Source: JAZUOT01 sp045604805
GTDB lineage: Bacteria > Bacillota > Clostridia > Oscillospirales > Acutalibacteraceae
NCBI GenBank assembly: GCA_045604805.1
Contig: JAZUOT010000010.1
Coordinates: 1-22,900, forward strand
Direction of reading: 5' to 3'
DNA: 22,900 bases
The position numbers and the translations under genes were made by a program. Below the pieces are notes generated by a model. That model was not told the origin of the DNA and did no database searches. It worked only from the letters and a program-made list of their open reading frames with translations. Below, one piece after another: positions 14,815-22,615 of the stretch (position 1 is its first letter; each line of letters begins with the position of its first letter).

Positions 14815-16074
14815 TTATTTTTTATTGAGTTTCTTTGCTGCTTTCAAGACAGCAAGTTTAGCAGCAGAAAAATTAGTACCGCCCTGCATAAAAGCCAAAT
14901 AAGGCTTACGTATAGGTGCATCTGCAGAAAGTTCTATACTGGAACCTAGAGTAAAAGCTCCTGCTGCCATTATTATCTTATTATCATAACCAGGCATATC
15001 CCAAGGTTCAGGCAAGACGAAAGAATCTATGGGCGAAGCGCTTTGAATACCCTGACAAAAAGCAATTAATTGCTCAGGGGTTTGCATCTTTATTTTTTGG
15101 ATTATGTCAAAGCGAGAATCATAGAAGCGAGGCATTACTTCGAACCCCAATGTTTCGTAGAAAGCTGCGGCAAAAACGGCAGTTTTTAAAGCTTCAGCGA
15201 CTATCATGGGAGCCATATATATTCCCATATAAAGTTCTCTATAACCTGAAGGGTTGCAGCCGATTTCTCTGCCTGTAGAAGGTGTTGTAAGTCTGCAGGC
15301 ACACATTTCTACGAGTTCTCTTTTACCGGCGATATAGCCTCCTGTTGCTGCAATACCGCCACCTGGATTTTTTATTAGAGAACCAGCAATTAAGTCGACA
15401 CCATAATCGCAGGGTTCTTTTGTTTGTACGAATTCCCCATAACAATTATCAACAAAAAGCAAAGTCCCAGGTGAAACCTCTTTGATTTTTGTTGCCACGG
15501 TGGCTATCTCTTCGATAGATAAGGAATTGCGTTCACTGTATCCACAGGAGCGCTGCAGCATAACAAGCTTTATTTTTTTAGCGCGAAGAGCTTTTCCTAG
15601 TTTATCTAAATCCACTTTGCTTTCTTTTGTCAATTCTATCTGTTCATATTTTATTCCAAAATCAGTTAAGGTACCGCTACCGTGGTTTTTAGCTATTCCT
15701 ATACTGGCTTGCAGTGTGTCATAAGGAACTCCACTTGCGGATAATACTGTATCCCCAGGCCGCAAAACACCAAAAAGTGCAACAGTTATAGCGTGTGTCC
15801 CACTTGCGAAATCTTGACGAACTAAAGCATCTTCGCTTCCCATAACTTCTGCGAATACTTTATCTAGGGTATCGCGTCCCTTATCATCATAGCCATAACC
15901 AGTACTTTGATTGAAATGGCTTTCACTTATATGATTATTTATGAAAGCCTCTAACATTTTCTGAGTATTATAATCTTTTATTTTTTCTATATCTTCAAAC
16001 TGTTTTTTGCATAGCTTTAGAGCTATATCAGCTTTTTTTAAAATATTCTCATCGAAATCAAAAATTCTAGACAT
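14815..16074 (-). CDS. ynbB: PLP-dependent methionine gamma-lyase/cystathionine beta-lyase-like protein (YnbB, 'aluminium resistance' family)
   Basis: A 419-residue fold-type I PLP enzyme of the Met_gamma_lyase (PF06838) family, for which YnbB of B. subtilis is the namesake. Sulfur amino-acid lyase activity is presumed from homology; the true substrate is uncertain, and the historical label is aluminium resistance protein. Visible motifs are NQSTGYGYDDKGRDTLD (55-71), RQDFASGTHA (cofactor phosphate region), LFVDNCYGEF with the PLP-ring Asp209, and AGSLIKNPGGG with the Schiff-base Lys235. The ATG at 16074 lies 16 bases behind the first M42 peptidase with only a weak AGAAAGTG ribosome binding site, so it is probably the last gene of the murD transcript. 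No convincing terminator follows (14727-14814). Confidence 0.88.
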   Translation of the reverse strand: MSRIFDFDENILKKADIALKLCKKQFEDIEKIKDYNTQKMLEAFINNHISESHFNQSTGYGYDDKGRDTLDKVFAEVMGSEDALVRQDFASGTHAITVALFGVLRPGDTVLSASGVPYDTLQASIGIAKNHGSGTLTDFGIKYEQIELTKESKVDLDKLGKALRAKKIKLVMLQRSCGYSERNSLSIEEIATVATKIKEVSPGTLLFVDNCYGEFVQTKEPCDYGVDLIAGSLIKNPGGGIAATGGYIAGKRELVEMCACRLTTPSTGREIGCNPSGYRELYMGIYMAPMIVAEALKTAVFAAAFYETLGFEVMPRFYDSRFDIIQKIKMQTPEQLIAFCQGIQSASPIDSFVLPEPWDMPGYDNKIIMAAGAFTLGSSIELSADAPIRKPYLAFMQGGTNFSAAKLAVLKAAKKLNKK

Positions 16075-16090
16075 ATTAAATTACACTTTC

Positions 16091-17122
16091 TTAAAACCAT
16101 TTTTTACTGCAAATTTCGTTAATCATAGCTTTAGTAAGCTCAAATACCGCTTCCATATCTTTGATATTCGCTAAAGAGCAGGCCGAATGGATATATCTTG
16201 CACAGCCAACTACGGCACCAGTTTTAACTCCGCCTCTGGAAAGGAATATACTTCCGGCATCGGTGCCTCCAGTAGTTGCTTCTTTGAACTGTATATTCAT
16301 ATTTTCGCGATTAGCTATCTCTCTGGCTAAACTTAAAAAATCCCTATCATAAACCATACTTGAATCCATCAGAGGCAAAGTCGCTCCAGCAGATAATTTA
16401 GTTATTTGTTTGTGTTTTGGTACTCCCGGGATATCGCAAGCAGTAGTAACATCTATAACCAAGGCACAGTCGGGTTCTACAGTAAAGGCAGCCCCATGAG
16501 CACCTCTAGTACCGACTTCTTCCTGTACTAAAAAACAAAAATGCATATCATACGGTAGCTCTTGCTTTATAAGCTCAGTTAGAATAAAGCAACCCATTCT
16601 ATCATCTATAGCTTTGCTTTTTACTGTGTCGCTATTACATTCAAAAATAGATTTAAAGTATATAAAATCGCCTTCACTTACAGCTACTTTAGCGTCTTCT
16701 TTAGACTTTGCACCTATATCAATGCAAAGATCATCTATCTGTGCAGGAGTTTGTTTTTCCTCAGCTTTTTGCAAGTGTATAGGTGCAAGTCCTACAACAC
16801 CTGATATATTGTTTTTGCCTACAGTTACATAAAGCCCTGGCAATATCATGGTATTTATTCCGCCTACCGGAGCAAATTTCAAAAAACCATCTTCTGTTAT
16901 GTGCGTAACAATAAATCCAACTTCATCCATATGGGCAGAAAGCATAAGTTTACTTTTAGCCCTTTCTTTTCCCTTTTTAAATACTATCAAATTTCCCATA
17001 GCATCTGTTTTTATATCATCTACATAGGCGGTAATTTCATCTTTGATTATGCTGCGGATTTCTTTTTCATCTCCGCTTGTACTGTTTGCAAGGCAATATT
17101 TTTCAAGCAAATTAATATCCAT
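16091..17122 (-). CDS. M42 family metallo-aminopeptidase (glutamyl aminopeptidase/FrvX-like)
   Basis: A 343-residue cytoplasmic aminopeptidase of the M42 (TET) family, which forms dodecameric cages that trim peptides. Co-catalytic metal ligands are visible in order: His64 in LSAHMDEVGF, Asp173 in KAIDDRMG, the catalytic and ligand pair Glu201-Glu202 in VQEEVGTRG, Asp224 in VIDVT and His312 in RYIHSACS. The GGTDAGSI substrate loop is intact (285-291), so the enzyme should be active. The start has GGAGG 11 bases upstream, which overlaps the end of the upstream paralogue; the genes are 3 bases apart. Peptide turnover during nutrient limitation is the expected role. Confidence 0.93.
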   Translation of the reverse strand: MDINLLEKYCLANSTSGDEKEIRSIIKDEITAYVDDIKTDAMGNLIVFKKGKERAKSKLMLSAHMDEVGFIVTHITEDGFLKFAPVGGINTMILPGLYVTVGKNNISGVVGLAPIHLQKAEEKQTPAQIDDLCIDIGAKSKEDAKVAVSEGDFIYFKSIFECNSDTVKSKAIDDRMGCFILTELIKQELPYDMHFCFLVQEEVGTRGAHGAAFTVEPDCALVIDVTTACDIPGVPKHKQITKLSAGATLPLMDSSMVYDRDFLSLAREIANRENMNIQFKEATTGGTDAGSIFLSRGGVKTGAVVGCARYIHSACSLANIKDMEAVFELTKAMINEICSKKWF

Positions 17123-17125
17123 GCT

Positions 17126-18130
17126 CTAGTTTTCCTCCTTGTAGTTCATGACATATTCGTATAAAAGTTCGCTTACTCTTTCTATATCTTTTAAGTTTAC
17201 GACTTCCACAGGGCTATGCATATATCTCAGAGGAATAAATAAATTTGCACAGGCTACACCATTTCTAGAAAGAGTGAAACTATCAGCGTTAGTAGAAGTC
17301 TTTCCTCCCATAGCTTCTATGGTATATGGAATATTCTTTTCGCTTGCCAGCTGTTTTAAATTTTCTGTCATGCAGGGAGATAAAGTAGGTGAAGTACCAA
17401 TTATTATGCCTTCTCCTAATTTTGCGTAAACTCCATTTTGGACCTGATGCTGTACAGCAAAACTCACATCTACCACAATGGCCTCATCTGGCTTTATGGA
17501 AAAAGCAGCAGTTTTTGCTCCTCCTCCTGTGGTTTCTTCGTGCTGAGAAAACACTACGCTTAGCTCAACAGGCAAATTTTTCCCTTTTAATTTTCCTAAG
17601 CAAGCTAGTATAGCAGCAATTCCAGCCCTATCATCAAGAGCTGGGGAAGCCAAATTCGAATTTAGCAAAGTAGTAGGTTTATCGGCAAATATTACTCTAT
17701 CTCCTGGGCTTACTAAATTTTTCACTCTATCTGAGCTAAGGCCGGTATCAATATACAGTGAATCTATATCTACTTTCTCCTTGCCCATAAGTTTGGAGGC
17801 ATGTGGAGGAATTGTCGTGATTATAGCGGTAATAGTTTCTTTAGCGAGTATTTTTACCACCTGTCCAGGTAAATATTTAGCATCTACTCCCCCACTTGCT
17901 GCAAATGAAATAAATCCATTATCATCAATGTGCGTGACAACTAAATGTATAGTATCTAGATGGGCATCTAGAACAATATGTTTTTTCCCAGATTCCGATG
18001 TTATATTGGCTATAATGTTTTTATTTCTGTCTACTGTTACTTTCCCAAAGTCCTGCAACTTTTGACTGACAAGTTCCAAAACTTTGTCGTCACCTTCACA
18101 AGAACATAATTCTTTGACTAAATTTTCCAT
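17126..18130 (-). CDS. M42 family metallopeptidase, divergent paralogue
   Basis: A 334-residue paralogue of the next gene, also with the M42 layout: His57 and Asp59 in DAHLDTIH, Asp166 in PALDDRAG, Glu198-Glu199 in SQHEETTGGG, Asp221 in VVDVS and His305 in RYMHSPVE. It differs from the standard enzyme around these residues: DTIH replaces DEVG after the first motif, HEETTGG replaces QEEVG.RG, and the GGTDAG loop reads GGKTSTNADSF. All metal ligands remain, so activity is likely but specificity may differ. The ATG at 18130 has AAAGGA about 8 bases upstream. It lies 57 bases behind murD and 3 bases before its paralogue, so the two peptidases are made together and could form a mixed complex, as reported for some archaeal TET proteins. 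Confidence 0.9.
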   Translation of the reverse strand: MENLVKELCSCEGDDKVLELVSQKLQDFGKVTVDRNKNIIANITSESGKKHIVLDAHLDTIHLVVTHIDDNGFISFAASGGVDAKYLPGQVVKILAKETITAIITTIPPHASKLMGKEKVDIDSLYIDTGLSSDRVKNLVSPGDRVIFADKPTTLLNSNLASPALDDRAGIAAILACLGKLKGKNLPVELSVVFSQHEETTGGGAKTAAFSIKPDEAIVVDVSFAVQHQVQNGVYAKLGEGIIIGTSPTLSPCMTENLKQLASEKNIPYTIEAMGGKTSTNADSFTLSRNGVACANLFIPLRYMHSPVEVVNLKDIERVSELLYEYVMNYKEEN

Positions 18131-18187
18131 AAGTTTTCCTTTCTGGATCTAATAATAAAGTACTATGAATGCTAAACTGCTTAGAGC

Positions 18188-19576
18188 TTAAAGAGAATTC
18201 ACTATATCTTTAAAATCATTTCCCTTTGCTTCGAAGTCTTTGTACATATCAAAGCTTGCACAAGCAGGCGACATATAAACTTTATCGCCAGCTTCAGCAT
18301 AAGAGTTTGCAAGCTCTACGGCTTCTTGCATATTATTTACTCTTTTTATTTTTATAGCATTTTCAGTGTAACTTGCAGCTCCTCTTACAGCTTTTTCGAT
18401 TTTCTCAGAAGTATTCCCCATGAGTATAAGAAGCTTAACTTTTTTTGATACAGTCTCTGCAAAATCCTCAAATGATAAGTTTTTATCATAGCCGCCAGCT
18501 ATCATTATTATTTTTTCATCATAAAGAGATAGAGCCCCACACATACACCTACTTGGGCTAGTTGCTATTGCATCATTGTAATATTTTACACCGTTTATTT
18601 CCCTCACAAATTCCATGCGATGCTCAACGCCTGTAAATGTTTTAGCAACTTCTTTCATGTTTTCTTTTGAAACTATTCCACACAGAGCACTGCAAGCAGC
18701 TAAATAATTTTCTACATTGTGTTCACCGGGTATGGCTATGTCAGACTTTGAAAAAAGTTCTACTTCTTTGTTCTTAAAGCTCATGTATAGACTATTGTTT
18801 TTTACGAAAGTGCCAAAATACGGCTTTTTCTCTCTGCTGAAAAAGAACTTTTCACCTCTAACTTCATTAGCAAAGGATTCTGTTAATTTATTATCTAAGT
18901 TTAAAACAGTTCTAGATTCTGCCCCTTGGTGAAATATGATATTTTTCTTGGCATTTATGTATTCGTCCATATCTTTGTGTACATCAAGGTGATTAGGTGC
19001 AAGATTTGTAATAACTGCGATGTCGGGGCTTTTCCTCATAGACATCAGCTGGAAACTTGAAAGTTCCACTACCGCAATATCCGAATCTTTCATATCAAAT
19101 ATCTGCGGTAATAAAGGTTTTCCTATATTCCCCCCTAAAAAGACTCTCTTACCTTGTTTTTCCAGCATTTTGGCTATTATTGTTGTTGTTGTTGTTTTTC
19201 CATCGCTACCAGTTACCGCTATTATTTTGCAAGGACAAAGTTCAAAAAAAACTTCCATCTCACTGCTTACAGCTATACCATTTTCACGAAGCTTTATAAG
19301 TTCAGGATTCAAATAACTAAGCCCCGGTGTCCTGAAAACTATATCAGCATCTATATTATCTAAATATGTTTCACCCAGTTTTAGCTTCACTCCAAGAGAG
19401 CTTAATGTTTCTATTTCTCTAGGAAATTTATCTTCCATACGCCTATCGCAAACTGTAATATCAGCTCCGTACTTTGCAAATAACTCTATAGCTGGTAAAT
19501 TGCTTCTTCCTATGCCTATAAAAGCGATTTTTTTATCACTTAAGTTTTTGAAATATCTCTCTATTATGATATCCAA
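18188..19576 (-). CDS. murD: UDP-N-acetylmuramoyl-L-alanine:D-glutamate ligase (MurD)
   Basis: This enzyme adds D-glutamate to UDP-MurNAc-L-Ala in cytoplasmic peptidoglycan precursor synthesis. Three Mur-ligase domains are visible: an N-terminal Rossmann domain (KIAFIGIGRSN), the central ATPase with the P-loop VTGSDGKTTTTT, ELSSFQL and TNLAPNHLDVH, and a C-terminal domain with VEHRMEFV, YNDAIATSP and the closing SPACASFDMYKDFEAKGNDF. I place the start at a TTG at 19576, because GAGG lies 8 bases upstream; a GTG at 19585 abuts that ribosome binding site, and it would add three residues. Length (462) is normal. Unlike the usual mra/dcw cluster, no other cell-division or mur gene is next to it; it is followed by peptidase genes. 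Confidence 0.95.
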   Translation of the reverse strand: MDIIIERYFKNLSDKKIAFIGIGRSNLPAIELFAKYGADITVCDRRMEDKFPREIETLSSLGVKLKLGETYLDNIDADIVFRTPGLSYLNPELIKLRENGIAVSSEMEVFFELCPCKIIAVTGSDGKTTTTTIIAKMLEKQGKRVFLGGNIGKPLLPQIFDMKDSDIAVVELSSFQLMSMRKSPDIAVITNLAPNHLDVHKDMDEYINAKKNIIFHQGAESRTVLNLDNKLTESFANEVRGEKFFFSREKKPYFGTFVKNNSLYMSFKNKEVELFSKSDIAIPGEHNVENYLAACSALCGIVSKENMKEVAKTFTGVEHRMEFVREINGVKYYNDAIATSPSRCMCGALSLYDEKIIMIAGGYDKNLSFEDFAETVSKKVKLLILMGNTSEKIEKAVRGAASYTENAIKIKRVNNMQEAVELANSYAEAGDKVYMSPACASFDMYKDFEAKGNDFKDIVNSL

Positions 19577-19617
19577 ACAAAACACCTCATGAGCATTACT
19601 ATAACATACATCAGATC

Positions 19618-19646
19618 ATTATACTTCCTGATAAATTTGAGAGCAA
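19618..19646 (-). promoter_or_regulatory. Promoter of the murD-peptidase-lyase transcript
   Basis: On the minus strand TTGCTC (19646-19641) and a perfect TATAAT (19623-19618) are 17 bases apart, about 40 bases upstream of murD. The -35 matches the consensus at three of six positions. Confidence 0.5.
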
Positions 19647-19715
19647 ATTGTGGAGAATTTTTTAATGGCAGTTAAATTAATTAAAGCGATGAAAAAATAC
19701 CAAGCACATTTAAAT

Positions 19716-19735
19716 TTACAGCAATATAACTGTAA
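19716..19735. promoter_or_regulatory. Candidate operator dyad upstream of the PTS operon
   Basis: TTACAG at 19716-19721 and CTGTAA at 19730-19735 form a perfect 6-bp inverted repeat with an 8-base spacer. It is centred about 57 bases upstream of the -35 box of the + strand PTS promoter, a position suited to an activator or upstream operator. No binding protein can be named. Confidence 0.3.
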
Positions 19736-19782
19736 TTAATTCCAAACTCAAAACATAATTGTACAATGAATACAAAATGTAC

Positions 19783-19811
19783 TTGAAGTTTGAACCTTTG
19801 AATTGTATAAT
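19783..19811 (+). promoter_or_regulatory. SigA-type promoter of the sugar PTS operon
   Basis: TTGAAG (19783-19788) and a perfect TATAAT (19806-19811) are separated by 17 bases. The start would be near 19818, giving a leader of about 43 bases. No ribonucleic antiterminator hairpin of the GlcT/LicT type is visible in so short a leader. Confidence 0.65.
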
Positions 19812-19860
19812 TTTGCTTATGAGTATTATATTTAATTTTGTTGAAGGGTGACGGTGTGTA

Positions 19861-21567
19861 GTGGAAAATGTCGAAAAAAAGGCCTTGTTTTCTGGGGCAG
19901 GCAAGATAAACTTTGCTTTTTTACAGAATTTAGGTAAAACTTTATTGGTAGTTGTTGCAGTTATGCCTGCAGCGGGTTTGCTTATAAGTTTGGGTTCGGT
20001 TGTGGAAATGGCCTCGCAACAAGGGCATGTTGTTTACACTATTGGTTATGCTATGTCCCAGATTGGTTGGGCTATAATAAACAATCTGCATTTTCTTTTT
20101 GCTGTGGCTGTTGGTGGTTCTTGGGCTAAAGAGCGTGCAGGGGGATCATTTGCTGCTATCATAGCGTTTTTGGTTATAAATACTGTTACGGGTGCTATAT
20201 TTGGAGTAACAGAGAATATGTTATTCGATGAAAATGCCATAGTTTATTCTCTTTTTGGCAAAGAAATGCTAGTTAGTAATTATTTTGTAAATATTATGGG
20301 AATACCCGCACTTGATATGGGTGTATTTGTTGGTATTATTGCAGGTTTTGTTGGTGCTGCTTTGTATAATAGATATTATAATTTTCGCAAATTACCCAGT
20401 GCTTTATCTTTTTTCAACGGCAAAAGATTTGTCCCCTTTGTTGTTATATTCTGGTCAACCATATTAGCTTTGGTTTTATGTATTGTTTGGCCAACTGTTC
20501 AATTAGGCATCAATAATTTTGGTCTATGGCTTGCAGGCTCTAAAGATACAGCTCCTTTCATAGCTCCGTTCCTGTATGGTATGCTTGAAAGATTACTTTT
20601 GCCTTTTGGTTTGCACCATATGTTTTCTATACCTATGAATTACACAGATCTTGGAAGTACATATACATTACTTACAAATTCTGCTGCAGGTGTTGCCGGT
20701 GATGTTGTCAGAGGTCAAGATCCTCTTTGGCTAGCGTGGGTAAGCGATCTCATAAATCTCAAAAAATCTGGTGATATTCAAACTTATAATTATCTTTTGG
20801 ATACAGTTACCCCTGCCAGGTTTAAAGTTGGACAAATGATAGGTGCTACTGGATTATTATTAGGCTTTGCGCTTGCTATGCTCAAAAACGTGGATAAAGA
20901 TAAACGCAAAAAATATGCTTCTGTGTTTTTATCTGTTGCTTTAGCAGTGTTTCTTACAGGTGTTACTGAGCCTATTGAATATATGTTTGTTTTTGCTGCG
21001 CCGTTACTGTACTTAGTGTATTCCATTTTGCAAGGTTGTGCATTTGGTATAGCAGATATATTTGATTTACGTCTACACTCTTTTGGAAATATCGAACTAG
21101 TTTCCCGTTTGCCTATGTCTATAAGAGCTGGTCTTGTTCACGATGTGATAAACTTTGTTATCTGTGTACTTGTATTTTTTGCTGTTGGTTTTATTGTTTC
21201 GAACTTTATGATAAAGAAATTCGATTTTGCAACTCCAGGTAGAAAAGGAAATTATTTAGAGGAAGCAGAGCTTGCTGGCTCTAAGCACAAAAAAGGACAT
21301 AAAGGACACAAAGAAGAATCAGGCCTCTCACAAGCTGACCGTGCTGAAAAAATAATTGCTGTTTTAGGCGGCAGAGAAAATATAGAATTTGTAGATGCCT
21401 GTATGACCAGGCTTAGGGTGACTGTTAAGGACTTAGATAAAGTAGGAGATATTGATGACTGGAAACCACTTGGTGCTTTGGGTTTATTCAAAAAAGACAA
21501 AGGAGTCCAAGCTATTTACGGTTTGCAAGCAGATGTAATAAAATCTGATATTATAGATATACTATGA
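19861..21567 (+). CDS. Sugar PTS permease EIICB, glucose/maltose family (MalT-like)
   Basis: A 568-residue phosphotransferase permease that imports a sugar while phosphorylating it. The EIIC domain (about 15-435, about ten hydrophobic segments) has family motifs VMPAAGLLIS, LPFGLHHMFS, GQDPLWLAW and the sugar-binding GVTEPIEYMF. A charged linker (HKKGHKGHKE) leads to the EIIB domain (about 475-568) with the phospho-Cys514 in VDACMTRLRV. No EIIA domain is attached, so a separate EIIA must serve it. The Glc family includes glucose, maltose, trehalose-like and GlcNAc carriers. Coupling to a MapP-like phosphatase by a 4-base overlap argues for maltose. Start is GTG at 19861 with AAGGGTGA about 12 bases upstream; the short in-frame space to the upstream stop allows no better start. 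The glucose carrier PtsG is the main alternative. Confidence 0.87.
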   Translation: MENVEKKALFSGAGKINFAFLQNLGKTLLVVVAVMPAAGLLISLGSVVEMASQQGHVVYTIGYAMSQIGWAIINNLHFLFAVAVGGSWAKERAGGSFAAIIAFLVINTVTGAIFGVTENMLFDENAIVYSLFGKEMLVSNYFVNIMGIPALDMGVFVGIIAGFVGAALYNRYYNFRKLPSALSFFNGKRFVPFVVIFWSTILALVLCIVWPTVQLGINNFGLWLAGSKDTAPFIAPFLYGMLERLLLPFGLHHMFSIPMNYTDLGSTYTLLTNSAAGVAGDVVRGQDPLWLAWVSDLINLKKSGDIQTYNYLLDTVTPARFKVGQMIGATGLLLGFALAMLKNVDKDKRKKYASVFLSVALAVFLTGVTEPIEYMFVFAAPLLYLVYSILQGCAFGIADIFDLRLHSFGNIELVSRLPMSIRAGLVHDVINFVICVLVFFAVGFIVSNFMIKKFDFATPGRKGNYLEEAELAGSKHKKGHKGHKEESGLSQADRAEKIIAVLGGRENIEFVDACMTRLRVTVKDLDKVGDIDDWKPLGALGLFKKDKGVQAIYGLQADVIKSDIIDIL

Positions 21568-22403
21568 AGATATTAACATTAAACACGCATAGTTTTATGG
21601 AAGACTGTGCAAAGGAAAAATTTAGCACTTTGCTAAAAACTATAAAAGAAGAACGTTTTGATTTGATTGCCTTGCAAGAAGTCAATCAGAGTATGAGCTC
21701 AGAAATTCTTGAAGATGAAGATTTAGACAGGCTCGGTTTTGTTAAACCGAGTCTGGTTTCTGTCCCTATAAAGGAAAATAATTATGTTTTGCAGCTCATA
21801 AAAGCTCTGAGAAAATACGGTATAAAATATAATTGGTCTTGGGTGGCTAACCACATAGGTTATGATAAATTTGACGAGGGAGTAGCACTTTTAAGCCTTT
21901 CAGATATAGATGCGTACTTAGATTTATTTATATCTAAAAATAAATCCTATGATAACTATAAGACTAGAAAAATTTTAGGCATAAAAACCATGGGTAAGTG
22001 GTTTTTTTCTGTCCACATGGGATGGTGGAATGAAATAGAAGATCCTTTCAGCGAACAATGGGAAAAAATAGAACACATTAGTTCTAATTTATTAAAAAAT
22101 CAGGAAATCTATCTTTTAGGGGATTTTAATTCGCCTGCACACAAAACAAATGAAGGATATGAATTTATAAAAAAAAGAGGTATCTTTTTCGATACCTTTG
22201 ACTTAGCTGGAAATAAAGATATTGGCATAACTGTAGATAAAAGCATAGACGGCTGGAAAGATAAAGATCAAGCAAATGCTATGCGTATAGACTATATATT
22301 TAAAAATAACTCAAACCCTGTCAAAAGCTCAAAAGTTATTTTTAATGGTGAAAATAAAGCTGTGGTTTCAGATCATTTTGCTGTGTGCGTGGAACTTTAT
22401 TAA
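21564..22403 (+). CDS. Endonuclease/exonuclease/phosphatase-family hydrolase, probable maltose-6'-phosphate phosphatase (MapP-like)
   Basis: A 279-residue Mg2+-dependent hydrolase of the EEP fold. Signature residues are visible: Asn7 in LTLNTHS, Glu39 in IALQEVN, His151 in FFSVHMGWW, Asp187 and Asn189 in LLGDFNSP, Asp243 in RIDYIF, and Asp270-His271 in VVSDHFAV. No signal peptide is visible, so it acts in the cytoplasm. Its ATG overlaps the PTS gene stop (ATGA), so the two are translationally coupled. In Enterococcus faecalis the maltose PTS gene malT neighbours mapP, whose EEP-family product removes the 6'-phosphate from imported maltose so that maltose phosphorylase can use it; this knowledge, not sequence identity, drives the call. 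A nuclease or another sugar-phosphate phosphatase remains possible. Confidence 0.75.
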   Translation: MKILTLNTHSFMEDCAKEKFSTLLKTIKEERFDLIALQEVNQSMSSEILEDEDLDRLGFVKPSLVSVPIKENNYVLQLIKALRKYGIKYNWSWVANHIGYDKFDEGVALLSLSDIDAYLDLFISKNKSYDNYKTRKILGIKTMGKWFFSVHMGWWNEIEDPFSEQWEKIEHISSNLLKNQEIYLLGDFNSPAHKTNEGYEFIKKRGIFFDTFDLAGNKDIGITVDKSIDGWKDKDQANAMRIDYIFKNNSNPVKSSKVIFNGENKAVVSDHFAVCVELY

Positions 22404-22459
22404 AATACAAAATTTAACGTGGCAATCTCAGACAATGCACAAGGACAAACGCACAGAAA

Positions 22460-22493
22460 GCTATCTCTGTTGTAAACAGTGTGATAGTTTTTT
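22460..22493 (+). terminator. Intrinsic terminator of the PTS-phosphatase operon
   Basis: CTATC and CTGTT (22461-22471) pair with AACAG and GATAG (22475-22487) around a GTA loop, with a small internal bulge. TTTTTT (22488-22493) follows. It is about 60 bases after the phosphatase stop and before the next promoter. Confidence 0.7.
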
Positions 22494-22545
22494 GTTCTAA
22501 AAAACTTATTATAGGAATTAAGAGTAAAACCCTGCACTAAACGTG

Positions 22546-22574
22546 TTGATTTTTTCGGGTGTGGGTGGTATGAT
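22546..22574 (+). promoter_or_regulatory. SigA-type promoter of the second leader protein gene
   Basis: TTGATT (22546-22551) and TATGAT (22569-22574) are separated by 17 bases, about 42 bases upstream of the start codon. It shares the GTGTTGA context and spacing with the promoter at 14698-14726. Confidence 0.7.
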
Positions 22575-22615
22575 GTAAATATGGAGTTTTTATTTATACT
22601 TAGGAGGCTTTTGAG

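Noticed and set aside
19676..19692. A catabolite-responsive (cre) site near AAAGCGATGAAA upstream of the PTS operon
   Set aside because: Only the core AAGCG fits; the outer TG and CA positions of the cre consensus are missing.
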